From: DATFRX01 sp035630615
GTDB taxonomy: Bacteria; Actinomycetota; Actinomycetes; Propionibacteriales; Nocardioidaceae
DNA length: 64,000 nt
Direction of reading: 5' to 3'
Assembly: GCA_035630615.1 (NCBI GenBank)
Contig: DASQKI010000115.1
Coordinates: 1-64,000, forward strand
The position numbers and the translations under genes are program-made. Of this stretch, positions 59,904 to 64,000 are shown one piece after another; the first letter of the stretch is position 1; each line of letters opens with the position of its first letter. The notes beneath the pieces are model-generated. The model was not told where the DNA came from and did no database searches. It saw nothing but the letters and a program-made list of their open reading frames with translations.

Positions 59904-60005
59904 CCATCCAGCCTGCCGGCGATGAGCCCGAGATGTCGGGGACCGAGCATACGAAAGATCGACCGGAGGTTTGTAGGGTTCCCACAACTGTCCGCCGGTC
60001 GCGCG

Positions 60006-60060
60006 TTGGCGCGGGGGTCCCCTGCGACGAACCTATTGGCACTGGGGACCCCTGCGCCAA
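60006..60060. promoter_or_regulatory. Long imperfect inverted repeat upstream of fabD
   Basis: The left arm starts TTGGCGCGGGGGTCCCC and the right arm ends GGGGACCCCTGCGCCAA; about 20 of 23 positions pair. Each arm contains its own GGGG-N-CCCC palindrome. It lies between the regulator stop and the fabD start, about 100 bp before fabD. Candidate binding site for the FasR-like regulator, or terminator of its gene. Confidence 0.6.
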
Positions 60061-60091
60061 AACCCGATTGGCGCGATCCTCCCCAGTCCGC

Positions 60092-61270
60092 TCAGGCGCC
60101 CGAGAGCAGGCGGCCGAGGGTGATGGCGATCCGGAGGGTGTACGCGTCGCGCGGGTCGGTCGGCGAGAGCCCGGTGAGCTGCTCGATCCGGCGTAACCGA
60201 TAGCGGACCGTGTTGGCGTGCACAAAGAGCACCCGCGCCGCGCCTTCGACCGAGCTGCCGGCTTCGACATAGGCCGACGCGGTGTCGAGCAGGACCCGAT
60301 CGCCGGCAAGCAGCGGCGCGTAGACCTGATTGACCAGCTGATGCCGCGCGTGTCCGTCGCCCGACAGCGATCGCTCGGGCAGCAGGTCGTCGGCCGTGAC
60401 CGGTCGCGGCGCCTGCGGCCATCCCTTCGCGGCGCGGAGCCCGGCGACGACCGCCCGAGCTGAGACGTTGGCGCTCAGCAGGTCGTCGACCAGTGGTCCG
60501 ACGACGACCGGCCCCGGGCCGAAGTGCTCGACGATCGCGGACGCTGCCTTGTCGGAGTCGTCGACGCCACCGAGTACGACGACGAGCCGATCGCCCTGGA
60601 CCGCACCCAGGATGTCGAGGCCGATCTGTCGCGCCGACCACCGGACGTCGTCGACCACCCGTTGTGGGCCGGTCTCGCCGTCGCGTACGTCGTCGGGCGC
60701 ATGGCCGACAACGACCGTGATCTGCGACGACGACTGCCAACCGAGTGCCGCCGCACGGGATCGGACCACCTCGTCGGTCTCGCCGCGGAGGACGGAGTCG
60801 ACGACGAGCGCCTCGAGACGGGCGTCCCACGCGCCGCGCATCTCGGCGGCCCGGGCGTAGACCTCGGCGGCGGCGAACGCGACCTCACGGGAGAAGTGCA
60901 GGATGGCCGACCGCACCTCCGCGCCGTCCTCCGGACCGAGCAGCTCCTCGATCTCGGACTCGACGACCTCGATCGTCGTGCGGACCATCGAGACGGTCTG
61001 CTGCAAGGTGACGACGCGGGCCAGTGCGGTGGGAGCGGTGCCGAACACGTCGGCGCGCAGCGCGTTGGGCTGGGCGCCGGACTCACGGAACCAGTCGACG
61101 AAAGACGAGATGCCGCTCTGCGCGACCATGCCGATCCAGGCGCGGTCGCGCGCGGACAGTTCACGGAACCAGGGCAAGTCACGGTCCATCCGGGCGACCG
61201 CGGCAGTCGCCAGCGGAGCGACGGCCTTGCTCAGCCGTCGCGCCAGCACAGCTCGGGATCGCGACGCCAC
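60092..61270 (-). CDS. fasR: PucR/FasR-like transcriptional regulator
   Basis: 392 residues. The N-terminal helical domain (WFRELSARDRAWIGMVAQSGISSFVDWFRE) matches the RsbRD-like part of PucR/CdaR regulators. A GGDEF-like middle domain follows (ITVVVGHAPDD, DRLVVVLGGVDD). The C-terminal HTH_30 reads VLLDTASAYVEAGSSVEGAARVLFVHANTVRYRLRRIEQLTGLSPTDPRDAYTLRIAITLGRLL. In Streptomyces the equivalent gene beside fabDHPF encodes FasR, an activator of these genes. The same position here supports the name; the binding site is discussed separately. Confidence 0.85.
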   Translation of the reverse strand: MASRSRAVLARRLSKAVAPLATAAVARMDRDLPWFRELSARDRAWIGMVAQSGISSFVDWFRESGAQPNALRADVFGTAPTALARVVTLQQTVSMVRTTIEVVESEIEELLGPEDGAEVRSAILHFSREVAFAAAEVYARAAEMRGAWDARLEALVVDSVLRGETDEVVRSRAAALGWQSSSQITVVVGHAPDDVRDGETGPQRVVDDVRWSARQIGLDILGAVQGDRLVVVLGGVDDSDKAASAIVEHFGPGPVVVGPLVDDLLSANVSARAVVAGLRAAKGWPQAPRPVTADDLLPERSLSGDGHARHQLVNQVYAPLLAGDRVLLDTASAYVEAGSSVEGAARVLFVHANTVRYRLRRIEQLTGLSPTDPRDAYTLRIAITLGRLLSGA

Positions 61271-61326
61271 GTCACCAGCGTAGTGATCGGAGCTCGGCCA
61301 GGCGGGAATCGTGGCGCCGAAGGGGG

Positions 61327-62820
61327 TCAGTCGACCGCGCCGTACTCACGCAGGATGCCGATGACCGAGGGCGCGGCGGCGAACGCTGCGGCGACGTCGC
61401 TCGGCGTCGCGATCGAGTGCGCGTTGGCGTTGATGTAGTTGAGGAGCAGTGCGTCGGCGTCGTCGCCGTCGACCGACTCCATCGCCTCGCGCAGCATGTC
61501 GCCGCCCTGGACGTAGACGCCCTGGCCGTAGAGGCGACGGGTGTCCGGTTGTGAGTACCACAACATCGACTCGCCGACGTGATCCTCGACGGCCTCCGGA
61601 ATGGGAACGTCGAACGGTGGCGCCCCGGCGACCCGGACCTCGGCATAAGTGGCCCACGACTCGTCCATCCAGGGATCGGTGCCCTGGTTGTTGCCGACCA
61701 ATCCGTAGAACCACATGTGCGCGGTCTCGTGGACGATCAGGTTCTCCGCGTACGCAGCGCCCGGGACGATGTCGGCGTACTGGATCGCGCCGGGGAACTC
61801 GATGCCGCTTGGGCCGTTCGGCAGCACCGACACCCAGAGATCGGGGTACGGGAAGTCGCCGAGGAACTCCTCGAGGGCCGTGATCGCGTCCGCCTGATCG
61901 CTCGCCCAGTCCTCGAGCGACATCGACGTGCCGGTCGCGGGCGCGCCGATGTGGATCCGGACGCCGCCGGTGTCGCGGTCCACCACGTCGAGCTCGCCGA
62001 CCGTCACCGCGACGTCGCGCACGGATTCGGCCCGAAAACGCTCGATCGCCGTACCGGGTCGTGGTCCGGGCTGGCGGCCGAGCGACTGCCCGGTGCCGAG
62101 CACTTCGTACGACTCGGGCACGACGACGTCCAGGCTGCGGAGCCGGAACTCCTCGCTGCTCACCATCTCGCCGAACTGCCGCACCACCGGGTTGGTCGCC
62201 CAGCCGCGATCGCGCTGCCAGGCGAGCAAGGGGTACGCGGTCGCGAACCACGCGACGTCGTCGCTTCGCCCCATCCGCTCACCGACGTCCGGGCCGAGCG
62301 TGAAGTGAAAGTCCAGCGTCGCCTCGATCGACTCGCCCGGCTCGAGGCAGGGGACCGGCACGGTCATGAGCGATCCCGGCGTGCTCGCGGGCGCTCCGGC
62401 GGCCCGGAAGTCGGGCTGGACCGGTCTGCTGCCGATCCGGACCCGATCGACGGTCAGCTCGATCCCGGCCGCGACGAGAGCGGGCTTGTTCGCCCAGAGC
62501 CGGAACACCAGCTGGCAGACCCGATCTTCGGCCACGAACCGGACTCGCTCGCGGCCGCGGATCGTCTCGAGGCCATCAGCCGCGTCGAATCGCAGATCGA
62601 CCACCGGACGATCCGGCCACGGTGCCGCCCGCTGGACCACCGCGACGCTGGGCAGGTCGGGTGCCGGTCCGTCGGCCGATGGACTCGGGGTCGGCTCGTC
62701 CTCGGTCTGGTCGCCACCCGACGAGCAGCCGGCCAGGGCCACAGCGACAGCCGCCGCCGTCGCCACGCGGAGCCATCGCGGTTGGGACACGCGCTCACTT
62801 TGACCGGATTGCCCGACCAA
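61327..62820 (-). CDS. M1-like metallopeptidase lipoprotein
   Basis: A signal with lipobox ALAGC lies near residues 12-32 and is followed by a Pro/Ser-rich linker. A beta-rich N-domain resembles the M1 aminopeptidase N-domain (ADGLETIRGRERVRFVAEDR). The gluzincin zinc site is complete: LIVHETAHMWFYGLVGNNQGTDPWMDESWATYAE (HExxH plus downstream Glu). FPGAIQYAD replaces the GAMEN-type exopeptidase motif. TTG start with GGAGAGG upstream; a GTG 30 bases later is the alternative. A membrane-tethered extracellular aminopeptidase. Confidence 0.87.
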   Translation of the reverse strand: MVGQSGQSERVSQPRWLRVATAAAVAVALAGCSSGGDQTEDEPTPSPSADGPAPDLPSVAVVQRAAPWPDRPVVDLRFDAADGLETIRGRERVRFVAEDRVCQLVFRLWANKPALVAAGIELTVDRVRIGSRPVQPDFRAAGAPASTPGSLMTVPVPCLEPGESIEATLDFHFTLGPDVGERMGRSDDVAWFATAYPLLAWQRDRGWATNPVVRQFGEMVSSEEFRLRSLDVVVPESYEVLGTGQSLGRQPGPRPGTAIERFRAESVRDVAVTVGELDVVDRDTGGVRIHIGAPATGTSMSLEDWASDQADAITALEEFLGDFPYPDLWVSVLPNGPSGIEFPGAIQYADIVPGAAYAENLIVHETAHMWFYGLVGNNQGTDPWMDESWATYAEVRVAGAPPFDVPIPEAVEDHVGESMLWYSQPDTRRLYGQGVYVQGGDMLREAMESVDGDDADALLLNYINANAHSIATPSDVAAAFAAAPSVIGILREYGAVD

Positions 62821-62838
62821 ATCAAGCCTCTCCGGAGG

Positions 62839-63765
62839 TCAGGTCAGCAGGCCGGCCGCAAGTGCGACCTCGGTGCCGGCGAGGCCGACCGAGAGATAGG
62901 CAGTGACGTCGGAGTCGGCACGGCGACCGGGCGCGTCACCCGCGATGACGGCGCCGAGCCCGACGACCCGATCGGCGTGGCGACCGCGGCTCGCCAGCGC
63001 CGGTGGATCGTACCCGCCGAGCTGGGTGACCGAGTCGGTCGCGAGGACCGTCGCCGCATCGAGCAGGTCCTCGGCAAACTCGGAGCGCCCCTGCTGCTTC
63101 GGCCCCAAGGTCGTCACGTGACAGCCGGCAGACAGCCATTCGGTCTCGATCACCGGTTCGGGGCTGCTGGTCGCGAGGATCACGATCTCGGCATCGTCCA
63201 CCGCGGCCCGGGCCGACGCTGCCGCCGTCGCCGCGACCCCCAGATCCTGGCCGGACCGCTCCGCGAACTCGCGCCGGCTTCTTTCGTCTCGGCTGAAGAC
63301 CCGGACTCTCTCGAGGCTCCGAACCGCGGCGACCGCCCAAAGCTGTGCCCACGCCTGCGATCCGGTGCCGATCAGCCCGAGCGTCGATGCAGCGGCCGGC
63401 GCCAGCGCATCGACCGCCGCGCCGCCGAGGGCTCCGGTGCGGCGGCGGCCCAACTCGGGCCCGACCACAGCTCCGAGGAGATGGCCGGTGGCATCGTCGT
63501 AGACGGCGACGAGCTGATCATCGCGAGCAGCATCGGAGTCGTGGACGAAGGTGTCGTACGACCGATAGCCGTACCATCTCCCGACCCATCGTCCGGTGGT
63601 GAAGAGCATGCGCCCGTCGCCGAGGTCGGCCACCGTACGGGCCGGCGCGCGAAGGTCACCGCGATGCGAGGCCAGCAGCGCCTCGCGCATGGTGCCGACC
63701 GCTGCGGCCGGCTTCAGCCGAGCCAGGACCTCACCGTCGTCGAGGATCACGGTCATGACGGCCAT
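62839..63765 (-). CDS. Ornithine cyclodeaminase/mu-crystallin family protein
   Basis: The Rossmann segment is STLGLIGTGSQAWAQLWAVAAVRSLERVRVFSRDERSRREFAER. The N-terminal part has ILDDGEVLARLKPAAAVGTMREALLA and a GRWVGRWYGYRSYD region in the substrate-binding position. DAEIVILATSSPEPVIETEWLSAGCHVTTLGPKQQGRSEF is typical. Members reduce or deaminate amino or imino acids (ornithine cyclodeaminase, alanine dehydrogenase, ketimine reductase). The actual substrate is unknown. Divergent from the PHP-domain gene, with twin palindromes between. Confidence 0.85.
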   Translation of the reverse strand: MAVMTVILDDGEVLARLKPAAAVGTMREALLASHRGDLRAPARTVADLGDGRMLFTTGRWVGRWYGYRSYDTFVHDSDAARDDQLVAVYDDATGHLLGAVVGPELGRRRTGALGGAAVDALAPAAASTLGLIGTGSQAWAQLWAVAAVRSLERVRVFSRDERSRREFAERSGQDLGVAATAAASARAAVDDAEIVILATSSPEPVIETEWLSAGCHVTTLGPKQQGRSEFAEDLLDAATVLATDSVTQLGGYDPPALASRGRHADRVVGLGAVIAGDAPGRRADSDVTAYLSVGLAGTEVALAAGLLT

Positions 63766-63819
63766 CCTGTGGGGTCAAGCGCACTTGAGGTCAACCTGGC
63801 CCTCGACGTCTTGAACCTT

Positions 63820-63856
63820 CGCATCAGATGTGATGCGCGCATCACCTCTGATGCGC
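63820..63856. promoter_or_regulatory. Twin palindromes GCATCA-N4-TGATGC between divergent genes
   Basis: CGCATCA-N4-TGATGCG (63820-63837) is directly followed by GCGCATCA-N4-TGATGCGC (63837-63856), centres 18 bp apart. Two perfect copies of the same dyad in a 160-bp divergent intergenic region point to a dimeric regulator binding side by side. A further TCAAG-N4-CTTGA dyad lies nearer the minus-strand gene. Confidence 0.65.
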
Positions 63857-63926
63857 AGATTTTCGAGAGCCCGACCAGATCTGCCGGCGCGTACGCGATC
63901 GTCGCCGGGCGTGCGAGGATCGGCTC

Positions 63927-64000
63927 GTGGATCCGGTTACCGCCCTGAAACGCGTCGCGTTCCTGCTTGAGCGCTCCCGAGCCGACACACACCGAGTACG
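63927..64000 (+). CDS. Partial N-terminus of a PHP-domain (PolX-like) protein
   Basis: A GTG with GAGGA seven bases upstream opens VDPVTALKRVAFLLERSRADTHRV and runs off the right edge. This matches the start of actinobacterial PHP-domain phosphoesterases, which begin with an alpha-helical helix-hairpin-helix region (DPVxALRRIAFLLER-x3-TYRV). The catalytic PHP part lies outside the window, so the call rests on this short segment. Confidence 0.55.
   Translation, partial: MDPVTALKRVAFLLERSRADTHRV

Noticed and set aside
1..64000. CRISPR arrays, tRNA, rRNA and tmRNA genes
   Set aside because: No regularly spaced repeats, no clear tRNA T-loop in intergenic DNA and no rRNA-like sequence were seen. 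A covariance-model scan would settle this.

Overview
The window is high-GC DNA with GTG/TTG starts, tightly packed ATGA-overlapping operons and typical actinobacterial families: DUF3145, GAF-ANTAR regulators, a DevR/DevS-type pair, a PucR/FasR-type regulator next to fabD-fabH-acpP-fabF-accD, and a SigB/SigF-like sigma factor. The organism is an actinobacterium. The FabD architecture and the gene mix would fit Propionibacteriales/Nocardioidaceae, but that placement is inference. No rRNA, tRNA, CRISPR array or intact insertion sequence was seen.

Left part (1-14.4 kb): accessory and partly decayed. It starts with the truncated N-terminus of a flavin-oxidoreductase-like gene and the C-terminal scrap of a tyrosine integrase. 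Secreted or membrane proteins follow (thermonuclease lipoprotein, excalibur proteins, a small secreted protein), then a Tat-exported sulfite-oxidase-like molybdoenzyme, an orphan protein and a DUF1269 membrane protein. A minus-strand trio closes the region: amidohydrolase, uracil-DNA-glycosylase-like protein, S41 peptidase. Several genes carry single-base lesions, and a 37-bp piece of the downstream methyltransferase gene lies stranded at 8.55 kb.

Middle part (14.4-38 kb): methyltransferase, sulfotransferase, 5'-truncated sulfatase, two NarL-type two-component systems (the second feeding a MacB/FtsX-type ABC transporter), a broken SDR/TetR pair, GNAT and DinB proteins, secreted hydrolases (GDPD, CocE-like), a leaderless ArsR-SRPBCC-S41 operon, a membrane protein made of three copies of one two-helix unit, and an intact sulfatase.

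Right part (38-64 kb): mostly conserved chromosomal functions. A signalling stretch holds two GAF-ANTAR proteins, a SigB-like sigma factor, a Ser/Thr kinase and a Wzz-less pseudo-BY-kinase with a duplicated ectodomain. Then come two alpha/beta hydrolases, the potassium transporter Kup, a methyltransferase, DUF3145, a DevR/DevS pair with an alcohol dehydrogenase, the FAS-II operon with its FasR-like regulator, an M1-like peptidase lipoprotein, an ornithine-cyclodeaminase-like enzyme and the start of a PHP-domain gene at the right edge.

The most unusual signals are: tandem mutually exclusive hairpins over the devS ribosome binding site; FabD fused to a biotinyl-like domain lacking the biotin lysine; the pseudo-BY-kinase; large operator-like palindromes near 20.4, 44.8, 60.0 and 63.8 kb; tandem OsdR/DevR-type boxes at 54.5 kb; and a perfect 15-bp hairpin between acpP and fabF.
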